The position numbers and the translations under genes are program-made. Under the pieces are notes generated by a model. It made no database searches. It was given only the letters and a program-made list of their open reading frames with translations, and was not told where the DNA came from. Shown here piece by piece: positions 11,175 to 22,878 of a stretch of 64,000 nt of DNA; within the stretch, counting starts at the first letter, position 1, and each line of letters starts with the position of its first letter. The stretch comes from Trachythela sp. YZ-2020 (taxonomy: Eukaryota > Cnidaria > Anthozoa > Malacalcyonacea > Clavulariidae): NCBI GenBank assembly GCA_016169945.1, contig JADLSH010000333.1:2108001-2172000 (forward strand). Reading direction: 5' to 3'.

Positions 11175-12552
11175 TTGATTGGGAGGCACGAGATCAACCC
11201 TACTTATCACCAATGTCGCATTGACCTTGTCCGTTTCTTATCTCTCTGTAAATATTTAGGCATACCAATCGCACCGGAAAAAACTGTCGGCCCACACACT
11301 ATTCTTTCTTTTGCTGGCATTGAATTAGACATTTTGCGCATGGAAGCCTGTTTGCCAGACGACAAAACCGATAAATGCAAATCTCTAATCTCTGGCTTTC
11401 TGCGTTGCAAAAAAGTTACTTTGCGTGAAATACAATTGTTGACTGGTTTACTTAATTGGTGCGTGGCCTCCCAATTGGAGGCAATTAAATATCACAATTT
11501 TAGAATTTTACCCAATTGTACACGGATAATCCAGCATTGGTTGATATTATAAATAAATCCACTTCACGTGATGTGACTGTTATGATATTTGTCCGCCGAC
11601 TGCTGCTGGCCAGTGGTGCTGGCATGTTTGCAATTTAACATTTTATTCCGCTCTCACCATGTCCCGGGCGTAAAAAATGTTTTAGCTGACGCTTTATCTC
11701 GATTGCAGATTTCGAAGTTCAAACAGCTAGCTCCGGTAGGTGTACAATCATCACCAACGGTCATACCAGCTCACCTACTCCCGTACAACTGGCCACTATA
11801 ACAACTAAATTAGTTCAATATAGTTTGCAGCCATCGTCGGTCCCTACTTATCGCCGGGCCTGGAAACTGTATAGCCAATTTCCAAGTGCAGTTTTTCACT
11901 CATCTTTAGTCCCGCTGCCTATATCGCCCGCCAACTTAAGCGTATTTATTTCGTACATGTTTCAACGTAATTATGCGGCCTTGACGGCTAACACGTACGT
12001 TTGCATGCACTGGGATATTGACATTGTCTTGCGGGGGTGAACGACCCAACTAAAGTAATTTGGATTGTTGAAATGTTGAAAGGATATGGTAAGTTGGGTC
12101 AAGCATTGATACACGCATGCCCATAACTCTTCCTATCCTTCGCACCGTCTTACAACAAACTCCAACACTTGTTTGAAATACTCCAACACTTGTTGTCCCC
12201 GGTCACCGGACATACTGCAATTGAATCAGGTCGTTTAACTCGTCAGTTGATATCAGCGGTTTAAAAATGTAATGTCTCGCTCACACTTCAACGACATTCA
12301 GACGTATGCCCAGTGCAGAGCTTACTAGACTATTTTGCACATCGTGGTTTGGCTGATGGCCCTCTTTTTCAAACTCGTGACGGGCATGCAATTTCACAGA
12401 CCATTTAGCTATTATATTTCGCATGTGCGGTCACAATGCAAACAAGTACAAAGGCCATAGCTTTTCACATCGGTGCAGATATCCAAATACTACTAATGGG
12501 TTGTTGGAAAACCGACTCTTTCCGCAGATACATTCGTGCTCCTAGCCTGTGA
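11175..12552 (+). pseudogene. DIRS/Ngaro-like retrotransposon fragment (RT, RNase H, tyrosine recombinase)
   Basis: Three domains follow in order on the plus strand. The first frame (11175-11552) has the end of a reverse transcriptase (LGIPIAPEKTVGPHTILSFA). It is followed by RNase H pieces (TDNPALVDIINK near 11520, then HHVPGVKNVLADALSRLQ near 11665). From 11825 a tyrosine recombinase begins (SSVPTYRRAWKLYSQF), continuing with VEMLKGYGKLG near 12070. Its end has WKTDSFRRYIRAPSL, with the final YIR box. The conserved HxxR arginine position reads HIGA, so a catalytic residue appears lost. Several frameshifts separate the parts and the 5' half of the RT is absent. This order is known for YR retrotransposons. 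The copy is dead. Confidence 0.85.
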
Positions 12553-13190
12553 CTTACATCAGACACTGCGCCAATACAGGCTGGGCTTTTTGGAGGGATT
12601 GATTGTGGCTGCCCATTGATAAACATTCCGCACTTAGTACAATTTATCAGGTCGACGTAAGGGCAAGACCTGATATTATATAGGAATGTGCGTGTCAAGA
12701 TACTAGGAACGTACATTTCACTTAATCACTAATTTACGTTCTCTGTGAGGCTAACGCATGGGCAAGGCTCACACAAATGTTCGCATTTAGCAGGTTGGCC
12801 GCCGTTGGCGGTTCCCTAACAGTTTAACACGTGGGCACGAACTGTCAGGTCGCTCACCATGTTTTTGCCTTTATAATGACAGTAATAATCCACGCACTGA
12901 TTTGCTTTGTAGTTTTTTTTATAGGTTTTAACTTCACTATATCTGCTGATCCCTTGTAACGATTGGATGAGGTATGCCTCCTTTACCCAAGGAGACTTGT
13001 GGCATATTTATTAATTAATAATTAACTTCGGTTAATAATTTGTTATGTTAATAATTATCTCATTGTTTTCAAAAATTAATAAATCGGCATGTGCGTTGTT
13101 TTTTTTTATTCAACTTCGCCTCAATGGCTGGGAGTCCACAACAGCGTCAGCCAATTACTGTGGCCCCATTGTTAGTTCCTAAGTGTTAGT
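12553..13190. other. Non-coding stretch
   Basis: No gene is supported. Near 13008-13060 a TTAATTAATAATTAAC-type AT palindrome occurs. Confidence 0.35.
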
Positions 13191-13191
13191 A

Positions 13192-13330
13192 TTAGAGGGA
13201 GGAAACCGGAGTGCCCGGGGAAAACCCTCGAAGCACAGGAGAGAATCTCAACTACATGAGTTATTTGAGCACACTGCCGATCTCATGCGAGTACCAACAG
13301 TGACCTCGACCTGAAGATAAGATAAGATAC
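13192..13330 (+). repeat. Dispersed repeat with AAACCGGAGTGCCCGGGGAAAACCC core
   Basis: The core at 13201-13228 matches, with few changes and in the other orientation, the core of the SINE-like repeat at 27576-27890. It is followed by CTCGAAGCACAGGAGAGAAT. Similar words are, to my recollection, common in dispersed repeats of marine invertebrates. The full element and its ends were not delimited. Confidence 0.5.
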
Positions 13331-13518
13331 ACGTCGTGGTCACTAGAAGAGGGGAAGATAGCCCAGTCTATTCAGTTAAACCCGAAAGTTCTAATGGCCC
13401 GAGTAGAACTCTTCACCGAAATATGTTGTTACCGTGCAACTCTCTTCCTGTAGAACCGCTGTAGAACCGCAGTTGAACCCAAAAACACCTGCCGACCAAA
13501 AAAAAGAATACGACCCCT

Positions 13519-14023
13519 TCCACCAAAAGACATGCCAGTCAACCTGATTTAGATTGTGAAGACGAATTAGATGGTTTAACATTCGTGCCAATGGCCCAAT
13601 CCATCCCTAGAGACCAGGAGAGTGGACCAGACGGAACTGAAACGGCGTTACCAACTCCAGATGTAGAACAGAACCTAAGTGTTGAGAACCCAGAGATCCC
13701 AGTGGTTGAGAACCCAGAGATCACAGCGGTTGATGAACAACAGTCGACACCTGCAATAGAGCCCATCCAGAAACCCACCATCACAACTAAATTATTGGAC
13801 ACCTGGTAACCCACTCACAAGCCCTTTGTACTCTTGGAATTTTAACACAATTATCGGTCTTGTTGGACCATCGTGCTACCCCGGAATACCGCCCATACCG
13901 CCCTTACCACCAGGAAATTTCATTCCTTACATGTGGCAGCCAAACCCACCTTCCTATTATCCCTTCACACTTATTGGACCTCATTGTCCATACTGTGGAA
14001 CAATGTTCTATAATTACATATGA
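13519..14023 (+). CDS. Unrecognised proline-rich exon-like frames
   Basis: Two adjacent plus-strand frames are compositionally unlike random sequence. The first (about 13519-13809) is acidic, with DLDCEDELDGLTFVP and then a Glu/Pro/Thr-rich part with an internal VENPEI repeat. The second (13826-14023) is rich in proline and aromatic residues (PGIPPIPPLPPGNF, YMWQPNPPSYYPFTLIGP) and ends with a CPYC pair that could start a zinc-binding site. The frames differ, so an intron or a frameshift would be needed to join them. I do not recognise the family; the context suggests another transposon gene fragment. Confidence 0.35.
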
Positions 14024-14529
14024 AATGAAGTTAATGACTTCAGAAAGAGACTTCAAGAACACGTTAGTCTGAAAAGTGGAAACAGTCATTTTGCAAAATG
14101 TACCATCCGGACCACGAGTGTAAAGGCCCAGACAGACTGAACGGTCCTTAAGGAAACCGAACTGATTCTCGAGATTCCTGCAACATTTTGCGTTCGATAA
14201 GTTTGTGATATTTGTAATAGTTGTTGATTTTATGGTTTGTTTAACCAATGTCGCGTTCGACATTTCTTTCCAGGGGGAAGTGTAGGGCCCCTGCCCTACA
14301 ACGGTGAAATATAACGTAAGAATCGCGCGCGGACAGACAGTGCGAAAAACTCGCAGGACAATAAGAAAGAAACACATGTTTTGTAAGAACAGTCTTTGAG
14401 CTTATTTTGTATATTTTAACATTACATTTCGTCAATATTATCAACGCGTTTATGTAGTTTTGGAGAAGGGAAATAGGGGTAACATACTACTATTGACTCA
14501 CTAGACCATATAAATTAACCTATAGTAAT

Positions 14530-15522
14530 TCGTAAAGGAATTATGCCTGCGGACTGGAAAAGTGCCAGGGTATCAGCAATTTACAAGCAGGATTCCAAAA
14601 CTGATCTTAACAACTGTAGACCTATCTCAGTCCTTTCTGTAATTGCCAAAGTTTTTGAGAAAATTATTTTCGATCAAACGTATGAATTCCTCAACACACA
14701 TGACCTTCTTTCTGATAGGCAGTCAGTATTTCGACCTCTGCATTCAACTCTATAACTGCGCTGCTTGACGCCACAGATCAACGGTGTAAAAATATGGATA
14801 ACGGCCTAATTAATGCTATATTGTTTATTGATTATTGATTTAAAGGAGGCTTTTGATACCATTGACCATGATATTCTGCTAGGAAAATTAACTTGTTGTG
14901 GTTTTAGCAACAGAACAGTACATCTATTTCGAAACTAACAATGTAGCGTCAGATAGTCGAAAGGCAACATGTGGTGTAACTTGCTATATGTAAATGACCT
15001 ACCTAACAGTGAATTAGTATCAGATGGGCGTTAGACATATGCTGATAATGATCCTAATAAGATTATTTCCGTTTTAAACAAGGACCTAATAACTCTACAA
15101 AATTGGCTCAACGAATAAACTAAGCCTAAATGCAGTTAAAACAAAATGCATGTTTGTTGCTTCTCGACAAAAATTAGGTAACTTCCCAGCACAACCCGAT
15201 ATTACTATTTCTGGAAACAAAATCGAAAGAGTTAAAATCTACAATTGCTTAGGTTTGGAACTTGATGAGGGTTTATCGTGGGATTCACATGTCTCTACAA
15301 TCATTTCAGGTCTCCAAGGTGATTGGAGTATTAAGGAGACTGAAACCGTTACTCCCTTATTCAATCCTTGTATTAATCTATAACTCTTTAATCCAGCCCC
15401 ATTTTGACTATAATTGTAGTGTTTTGTGGGATAACTTGGGCCAGGGTCTAGGGCAAAAGCTACAACGATTACAAAATAGGGCTGCAAGAATAATAACAAT
15501 TACCAACGACAGTAATTGTTGA
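14530..15522 (+). pseudogene. Non-LTR retrotransposon reverse transcriptase, 3' half, decayed
   Basis: Blocks of a LINE reverse transcriptase appear in the right order. WKSARVSAIYKQDSKTDLNNCRPISVLSV is at 14555-14650 and DLKEAFDTIDHDILLGKL near 14840. A shortened LLYVNDLPN follows near 14980, then YADN near 15040, then a thumb region with KIYNCLGLELDEGLSWDSHV. The last frame (15262-15522) carries the typical YNSLIQPHFDYNCSVLW and LQRLQNRAARIIT. Frames change at least four times and the catalytic YADD reads YADN. The DNA between RT blocks 3 and 5 is shortened. This copy is on the opposite strand to the LINE piece at 10 kb and differs from it in sequence. Confidence 0.85.
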
Positions 15523-15598
15523 GCAATTGCCATAGCACGGTTAGGTACAATAGATTTTTAAAGACTAAACTACTAAAGTGTTATGAATTCCCACAAGG

Positions 15599-15714
15599 TA
15601 GCATTTTCAGTATTTTTCCTTCAAATTTCCTTCAAAATCTCATTTCCTTTTCGTTTCCTTCATTTTGTGAAAATTCCCTTTGAAAAAGAAATTTACTTCA
15701 AAGTGGAAATGCTG
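15599..15714. mobile_element. Possible hAT-type miniature element
   Basis: About 116 bp bounded by TAGCATTTTC on the left and GGAAATGCTG on the right, with internal TTTCCTTC and its complement repeated. These words resemble the ends of the 3.5-kb hAT element. No matching 8-bp flanking duplication was found, so the exact ends are uncertain. Confidence 0.4.
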
Positions 15715-15799
15715 AGGAAATGACACGTGCTCACGCATATTCAACATCTTTGATTACATGACGTCTGCCACTTCGACCCAATCGCTGACCAAAAGTACT

Positions 15800-16632
15800 G
15801 GCTCACCGAATATAATGATGATAAAACCACCGCGTATAATGGTGAAAGCACCACGTATTATGGTGAAAGCACCGTGTATAATGGTCAAACGACTGCATAT
15901 AATGCTAAAACGACTGTGTATAACATTGAAAACACCGCGTATAATGGTGAAAGCACCGCATATAATGGTGAAATGACCACATATAATTGTGAAGCACCAT
16001 GTATAATGGTCAAACGACCACGTATAACAGTGAAAGCACTGCATATAACGGTGAAAGCACCGCGTACACCGGTGAAAGCACCGCGTATAACGGTGAAAGC
16101 ACCGCATATAATGGTCAAACGACCTCATGTAATGCTAAAACGACTGTGTATAATACTAAAAGCACCGCGTATAATACTGAAAGCACCGCATATAATGGTG
16201 AAAGCACCACGTATAATGGTGAAAGCACCGCATATAACGGTGAAAGCACCGCATATAACGGTGAAAGCACCGCGTATAACGGTGAAAGCACCACATATAA
16301 TGGTGAAAGCACCGCATATAATGGTCAAACGACCACATATAATTGTCAAACGACCGTGTGTAATGCTAAACAACCGTGTATAATACTGAAAGCACCATGT
16401 ATATGGTGAAAGCACTGCGTATAATGGTGAAAGCACCACATATAATGACAAGAGCACCGCATATAATGCTAAAACGACCACATATAATACTGAAAGCACC
16501 TCGTATAATGGTCAAACAACCACGTCTAATGGTCAAACGACCACGTCTAATGGTCAAACGACCACGTATAATGGTGAAAGCACTGTGTATAAAGGTGAAA
16601 CGACTGCGTATAAAGGTCAAAGCACCGCGTAT
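15800..16632. repeat. Minisatellite, 21-bp unit, about 40 copies
   Basis: The unit is close to TATAATGGTGAAAGCACCGCR. Variants replace GAAAGCACC by CAAACGACC, and some units have AATGCTAAAACGAC. Because the period is a multiple of three, several frames stay open on both strands (for example a seven-residue YNGESTA repeat). I treat these as by-products. The unit is often interrupted by single-base changes, so no single frame is open across the whole array. Confidence 0.93.
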
Positions 16633-16729
16633 GATGATGGCACATCACTTAAGACAGTTATGGCTTTCCATACACTAATATTGCAGTCTCAGTACACTGT
16701 ATCCTAATTACAAATGTAATACAACCAAC

Positions 16730-17539
16730 CTTCTCAAAATAGCTTGTAATATAGTCAGCAGAAGGATTTTGCTCATCCAACATATTTTGTATATCTCACT
16801 GAAATCCTATAGTTTGGATAACATAAACATGAAATAGAGAAAATGGTATGAGTGGAAGTGTGAGATTACTGAGAACTTGCATATCCTGGAAATATCATCC
16901 TTCTTCTCAAAGCAGTTCTTAAAATTATCAGTTAAGCCTGGTAAATAAATCTGTACACTGGGAACACTGATAGTATCTGTGCATAAGGTATAGTGGTATT
17001 ACCAACCTTTCAAATATTTTCTGGTAGATTCTTCAAGAGTAACTTCTTATCAGAATCCATAAGACTTGTAAAGTCATATGTCCCACTAGCTTTTCCATCA
17101 GCATCTTTCTTCTCCCAAACTTTAAAGCACACACCGCAGCTATTAATAGCAGACAATAACGATTCAACATGCACATTTGTTTTTTTATATGGTGGCCTAT
17201 TGTGGTTTTCTTTCTTGGCCCAGTTAATAGCTGCTGTCACTAAATTCCTGGTTAAGATGTCTGAGGGAAAAGGTACAATTTACACTGTGTTATATATTGT
17301 AAGGTTTTAGCCAGTGTGTGTTCTTTTATGTTTCAGGTTCTAAAATAAGTTCCAGAAAATCTCTTTTTAGACTTTCCCCAGTGTGTGTTCTTTTATCCTT
17401 AGTAACAAATTCACATAGTTACCTGTTACCCTTAGCATCAGATGTAGTTCATCAAGGACTATATCTTGTAAAGGGATATCTACCAGTGGTTGGTGTACAC
17501 ATGAAAGGTTCTGTTTCCAGGCACACTTTTTAATCTCCT
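16730..17539 (-). pseudogene. Conserved multi-exon gene of unknown function, partial
   Basis: Three minus-strand exons can be read. Exon 1 (17539-17423) has PLQDIVLDELHLMLRVT and ends at a GTAACAG|GTAACT donor. A 162-bp intron (17422-17261) ends in TTTTCCCTCAG. Exon 2 (17260-about 17010) keeps the frame (phase 1), with RPPYKKTNVHVESLL, CGVCFKVWEKKDADGK and YDFTSLMDSDKKLLL, and ends in a TGA at 17012-17010. A further exon-like piece (about 16806-16730) begins after CTATAG with DFSEIYKI, changes frame once, and ends at a GAAG|GTTGGT donor. I recall these motifs from uncharacterised, probably transposon-associated proteins of cnidarians and fishes. The function is unknown. The stop and frameshift suggest a decayed copy. 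Confidence 0.6.
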
Positions 17540-17917
17540 CTAAGGTTCTTGTGACTTTGATGTATCAAATCTAAATTTTATATAATTTTTGCAAACAATA
17601 CAGTCATTGCATCAAAGTACAATTAATGTTTTAACCATAATAATAATAACAATAATAATCATTTTGCTAGTTCTAAATAGCATTGCATACTGATACTGCA
17701 AATCTGACCTGTTGTTCTTATGAATAGTACACATGATAAAATCTTGTCAATCTAGTATATATCACGCAATCCATAAAACAACAACTCGTGGTGATGCACC
17801 CAAAAGCATTATGGGTCATACATCACATCTCTTCCAACTAAATATATTGTCCACTATATAATAGACTGTAAACAAGGTTTATAATGTGTTCCTTGTTCCT
17901 AATTTATGTATCTAGTC
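17540..17917. other. Non-coding stretch
   Basis: Nothing supported. A short AATAATAATAAC run lies at 17639-17660. Confidence 0.4.
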
Positions 17918-19800
17918 CTAGTCTGGCTGGTTCTTGCCAGATTCGGGCAGGATATTGCCTCTCGGGTGGTTCTTTGTTCCTTTCTTGATTTGGTTGATTT
18001 GCCCATTTCTGTTCTTTTCCTTCCCTCTGTAATTTTTGCCACTCACTGCTTGTCCAACGAATAGTTCACATGCTTTACTATCAATAGCTCCTTTCGGTTT
18101 GGCTTGACTGACTTGTTTCTCTATAACATGCTTTCGAATATCCGGGTTGATCAAGTCTAGACGTGTTCGTAAGTTTCTTCCCATCAAGAGAGTTGCTGGC
18201 GTTTCACCTGTAGTGCTATGTGGCATGTTTCTATATTTCATTAAGAATTTCATTAAGAATTTCATTAAGAATTTCGATAGCTTTGACTATGTAGAGCCAG
18301 GATCATCCTTCATTGATGTAAGGGATTGTTTGAAGGTTTGAACGAATGCTAAGTCATTGGTTGCAGGATGATATGGTGCTGATGTTATGAATGTGTCTTA
18401 CTCCAATTCTTCTTTAGAAACAGTTGGAATTCTTCTGCAGTGAAGTGCGGCCCATTGTCGCTAACCAGTTGCTCAGGTAACCTGTTTCACGCAAACACTG
18501 CTCACAAATCTTCAACCGTTTTAGATGTTGTTGTAGTTGAGTGCATGATTATTACCTCTGGCCATTTCGAATTAGCGCACACTATAACTAGAAACATCAT
18601 TCCAAGGAAAGGACCTGCAAAATCGATATGAATACATTGCCATGAGGTAGATGGCCACTCCCATGGGTGTAAAGGTGAGCATTTGGGGGCATGGTGATCT
18701 CTCTGACAACCATTGCAACCTTTTGCTAACCCTTCCAACCCTAGATCAATTCCTGGCCACCAGACATACCTTCTGGCCAGAGCTTTCATTCTGACCAGAC
18801 CAACATGACTTTCACGTGATACTTCTAGTACTTTGCTTCGTAACTTTGTGGTAATAACTACTCTGCTCCCCCACATAAGACACCCTTGGCACACCGTCAG
18901 TTCCTTTCTTCAAGTATAAAATGGTCCAAGGTTGGTGTCTTCATTTTCGTGCCAGCCTTTCGCGATGTGTTAATACACTTGGACCCAGGTAGAACCTTGT
19001 TGGGTTTCTTTGCGTACATGCTGACAAGTGACAGGCAATATGTTGAATTGTGAGACATGGAATGCATCAACTGGATCTTGAGATTGACCTTGCTCATCTT
19101 CAGTTGTTGCTAAAGGTAGGTGGGATAACCCATCTGCATTGCAATGCTTTGTTGGGCTGAAAATTGCTGTCAGTGGTTTATGATCTGTTCACAGAGTGAA
19201 ATGTCATGCAAATATGTAAGCATGGAACTTCTTAGCCCCCCATACTAGAGCCAGAGCCTCTTTATCGATTTTGTAAGGGACCTTGAAGCATAAGCTATGG
19301 GCCTTTCGATATTATCATCCACCATCTATCCTTTTTGAGCAACTGATTTAATGGTTGAAGCAACGTAGACAGGTTTGGGAGGAAATTATGGTAATAATTA
19401 ATGAGACCGACAAAGGAATGGACTTGAGAAACATTCTTAGGATGTGGGGCATTTAACACAGCATCCACTTTCTGCTGGGACTTATGTAGACCTACAATCA
19501 GTGACATAATTATTGGACCTATTAGCCTGAAAAGGCAAAATTCCCCCCTTCCCCCCTTTTCAATGTTGGTAGTCTAACATGCATTTTCTATGTTACATGC
19601 TACAATTTGGTCTTTGAAGAACTCACACTTGTCGCTGTTGGCTCTCAGACCATGTTTACTAAGTTGGCTGAGGACTTCTTCAAGGTTGTTGAGATGGTCT
19701 TGGTCGGTTGCACTAGAAATGATCATGTCGTCAAGAATACATTGCACATGGGGGATTCCTTCCAATAACTGATCCATCGCTTGTTGCCAGATCTCCAGTC
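17918..19800 (-). pseudogene. Ty3/gypsy-type pol remnant (RT, RNase H, integrase)
   Basis: Minus-strand pieces appear in canonical gypsy order. RT at 19777-19580 has HVQCILDDMIISS, with ILDD at the catalytic YxDD position. The RT connection at 19495-19310 has VGLINYYHNFLPNL. RNase H is near 19190-19100 (TDHKPLTAIF, CNADGLSHLPL). Integrase at 18894-18502 has the zinc-binding segment (HVGLVRMKALARRYVWWPGI, CNGCQ) and the core start HIDFAGPF. The end of integrase is at 18265-17918 (MPHSTTGETPATLLMGRNLRTRLD). Many frameshifts and stops separate them; gag, protease and LTRs are not seen. A short foreign segment interrupts the RT at 19508-19600. Confidence 0.9.
19508..19600. mobile_element. Short insertion inside the gypsy RT
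   Basis: Where the gypsy RT frame should run on from KCEFFKDQIV, about 90 foreign bases occur. They contain AGGCAAAATTCCCCCC and CAATGTTGG. A related arrangement (CTAATGAAG reversed, GCCCCCCTCTCCCCC, CAATGTTG) is present at 37630-37680. Ends and target duplication were not resolved. Confidence 0.4.
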
Positions 19801-20469
19801 CACCTTGGACAAAAACATCACTAACGCATGTCCTTATTTTTCCAGACTGTCAACTAAAACCGGACTCTCAAATTGCCAATACTTTATCTGCACAACACCA
19901 CCTGGTCTCTACTCAATTTCACAGTAACACACGCTTCGCTCAGTTTAGGCACAAAACACAGGAAATGTGAAATAATGTATGCAAAATGTGCAGAATATAT
20001 ATGGTTCGCTATTTTAATTAAATTATAATTGTCACTAAGATCAAGGGGTCAGGAAATACTTGCATTTTATCACTCAAGCCGTCAAGGAATGTAAACCAAA
20101 TTTTTCCGTCGAGCTCTAAATTAGTTCTTGATTGTCAAAGAATATATCTATGGAATTATTTGGGTCGTTATTTATATAAGTTATAGTTATAGTGTGTGCG
20201 TCGTTATAAGTTTGTTCTGAGTCTGACATGTTCTGCCTGTTTGCATACCTACAAGCATTCTATTTGCAGGTTTATTGACCTGATTTTGTAACGACAATTA
20301 ATCACATATATCATTGAATTTATACAAATCTTAAGACCAAGTATAGATACAGAGGTATATTTTGTGGTCGAGATTCGCAGAATTTTATCCACCTACAACA
20401 CTCTATCAGATATGTTGTGGGCTATTACGATTTTTGCGAAATAATGGCTGAGCAGCATTGAACATATTC
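19801..20469. other. Non-coding stretch
   Basis: No gene or repeat recognised. Confidence 0.35.
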
Positions 20470-21151
20470 GATTAAGCATTTTCAGGATACTTTAGATGCT
20501 GAAATGAAATGACTTACTAGTCTCGGTGTTGGTGCAAATGTCCGGCAAGCACAAGCATTTTCAGAAGATCAATAACTTTTATGGAAATAAAATCTACTTG
20601 GTGCAGATTCACCAGCGACATTACTCAATACTGACATTGTTTTTTTATGGGCAAGAATTTCTCATTTCGGAGTAGAAAAGAACATTGTGCGTTAAAGTTC
20701 AGTCAACTTACACTGGAACCTGTGACTGGGGATGAACCGGAGAAAATTATTTACACATCGTTTGGAGAAAATAATAACTTGGGTGGTCTTAAACATCGTT
20801 CCTTGGAGCGAAAGCGTGTCGGGCATTACACAAATGAAGCGTGTGGTGATCGTTGCATGGTGTCTTTATATAAAAAGTATATGGAGAGATGCCCTCCTGA
20901 AGCCATAACAAAGGATGTGTTTTACCTTGCTCCCAAGCGAAAGTGTCTTGGCGCTGATAAAGGTAAGTTATACCATTGAGATTTTGAAATCCTTTGCTGA
21001 GAATTTAAATAGTTAAATTTTTGTTTTTTTAGTGTGGTTCACATTAAACCCAGTTGGCCATAATAATACATTGGGCAATACGGCAAAAAATCTGTGTCAG
21101 AAAGCTGGGATTGAAGGCTATTACACGAATCATAGCCTTAGGGCTATGTAA
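20470..21151 (+). pseudogene. Crypton-like tyrosine recombinase domain, decayed
   Basis: The frame from about 20480 has FQDTLDAEMK and QAQAFSEDQ but is broken by TGA at 20510, TAA at 20573 and TAA at 20588. After a frame change near 20645 an open exon runs to 20962 with NFSFRSRKEHCALKFSQL and RCMVSLYKKYMERCPPEAIT. A 70-bp GT-AG intron (20963-21032) is followed by an exon with GIEGYYTNHSLRAM, ending at TAA 21149-21151. NHSLR is the HxxR box of tyrosine recombinases. This pattern fits Crypton transposons and their domesticated relatives (DUF3504-type domains). The catalytic C-terminal tyrosine is lost after the stop. Inactive. Confidence 0.75.
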
Positions 21152-22493
21152 TTCTCTTTCTTGTTTGGTTGGGTTGTTCTTTGTCTGTTTGTTTCTTATG
21201 TGATAATACTTTGTTAATGAAGTTTAGGGGGTATCCATTTTTGTAGAAAGTATAGTGTAGATATTTGCTGTTTGGATTGTTCAGTGTTGCAGTGTGTATC
21301 AATTCTGTTAAAAAGTGTTTTGATGCAACTGATTTTATGTTGAGTTAGGTGATTGCTATTGTAATTTAATATTTGATCTGTATTTGGTGATATTTTGGTC
21401 ACGCTACTTTTTTTCAGAAAATGGCAAAATTTGCCTGTTTGAGCTTTCTATCTCCGAAACTAAACGTTTAGCCAAAAACTAATCTAGAACTTACTAACTA
21501 ACTTTTCATGCCTTATCAGAATCAATAAAAACCCATTTTGGGTTCACAAGCACTTTAAATACTTACAAAACTCAGAATCTTATTTGGATTTACTTACAAA
21601 CTTTTTTAACATAATCATGGTGGTCCAACATCTATCCAACCCCAGTTTATAACCACAAGTTCAGAAGTGCAAGTCTTCTTGATATATAGTGTGTTTTCCT
21701 TTTCGTATGCATGAGCTCGCTTGGTTGATCATGGAATCAAACGTGTGTACAGCATGTATTATTACAAATAACAATAAATAAAGTGATTAGTAGATCAGAG
21801 TCCAATTTAAGTGCATGTGACATGTGTTTTGTGACGATCTGCCGTTTTGGAAAAATGTATATCCATAAGATTAAAAAGGCTGTGTGTAATCATGATGGCC
21901 ATATATACCATGTGTTTCAGGTGTAACACATCATAGCTGCTAGATCAGATCATAGTTTATGCCATAAGTAGTCAGTTATTGGAAATTTCTGCATGGTGTT
22001 ATTGGTTTACTTAGTTTCAAATGTTTATGTGTATTGTTTGCCTTCACTTCTGCGTTGCATACATACATATCAGAGATATTCCACATTCTGCGTACATGCG
22101 CCACATGTAAAGCAATAACTGCAGCTCTCTTCATCAATCAAACTTTGTAAGAAGACTGTTGAAGTAGCTTTGTGCTTTGACCAACATACTATTACAATTC
22201 TTGTAATAGAATTATATTTACATTACTATAATAGTCCAATGTCAAATCTTCATCTATAGCGAGGTCTATAGTTTGCGGGTTGCTAGCTCAGATGTAGCCT
22301 AAAATAAACTGGTGATGCATCACAAAATCATAAGACCACACCTGCCTGCCTAACCAATTATTAATCATATCCAGTTTCCTAACTGATTGCACATTTTTTA
22401 TGTGTGTTATTCTGGCACGTGTGTGCTCGCATGTTGGTCTTGGATGTTTGAATTTTTTTTACCTATAAAAAGCGTGGCAGTAAAATTTAAAGA
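21152..22493. other. Non-coding stretch
   Basis: No supported gene in 1.3 kb. Small imperfect repeats of TTATAATAGAATTATATTTACATTACTATAATAG type occur near 22195-22235. The stretch just before 22494 is the upstream region of the disrupted reading frame described next. Confidence 0.4.
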
Positions 22494-22550
22494 ATGTCAA
22501 AAAAGAAAAGAGTTGCACTGTCGTTTGATTTAGATGTAGTAAAAGATTGT

Positions 22551-22558
22551 ATAAGAGA
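22551..22558. repeat. Left 8-bp target-site duplication of the hAT element
   Basis: ATAAGAGA, identical to 26040-26047 on the other side of the element. Confidence 0.9.
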
Positions 22559-22572
22559 CAGGGTTTCCACTT

Positions 22573-22680
22573 TCAAGGAAATTTCCTTTTTCAAGGAAAT
22601 TTTGACCCCAAAAAGGAATTTTCAAGGAAGGAAAAAATTTAAGGAAATCTAAGGAAATTCAAGGAAATCTAAGGAAATAT
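22573..22680. promoter_or_regulatory. Left subterminal AAGGAAAT repeat cluster of the hAT element
   Basis: About ten copies of AAGGAAAT or AAGGAATT, in both orientations, lie within 120 bp of the left end. A smaller set lies at 25950-26015 near the right end. In other hAT elements subterminal repeats are transposase binding sites; that role here is inferred. Confidence 0.6.
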
Positions 22681-22878
22681 TGTCAAAAGTCTGTAAACAA
22701 AGTTGTAAACAGTAAAAATATATTTTTTTGGCATTATTTGGCAGCAATTTTTTATTTTTTTCCTTGGCTCATACCAGTTAGCATTATCACACGGCCCGGG
22801 GCCTGGATGCCAAAATATCTGAAATCAAACATGTCGCCTTTGTCTAGCAATATGATTATATGAATAACTGAATAAGTC

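Noticed and set aside
15754..16678. Many long frames with seven-residue repeats on both strands
   Set aside because: Explained by a 21-bp period; no frame spans the array and no conserved domain is attached.
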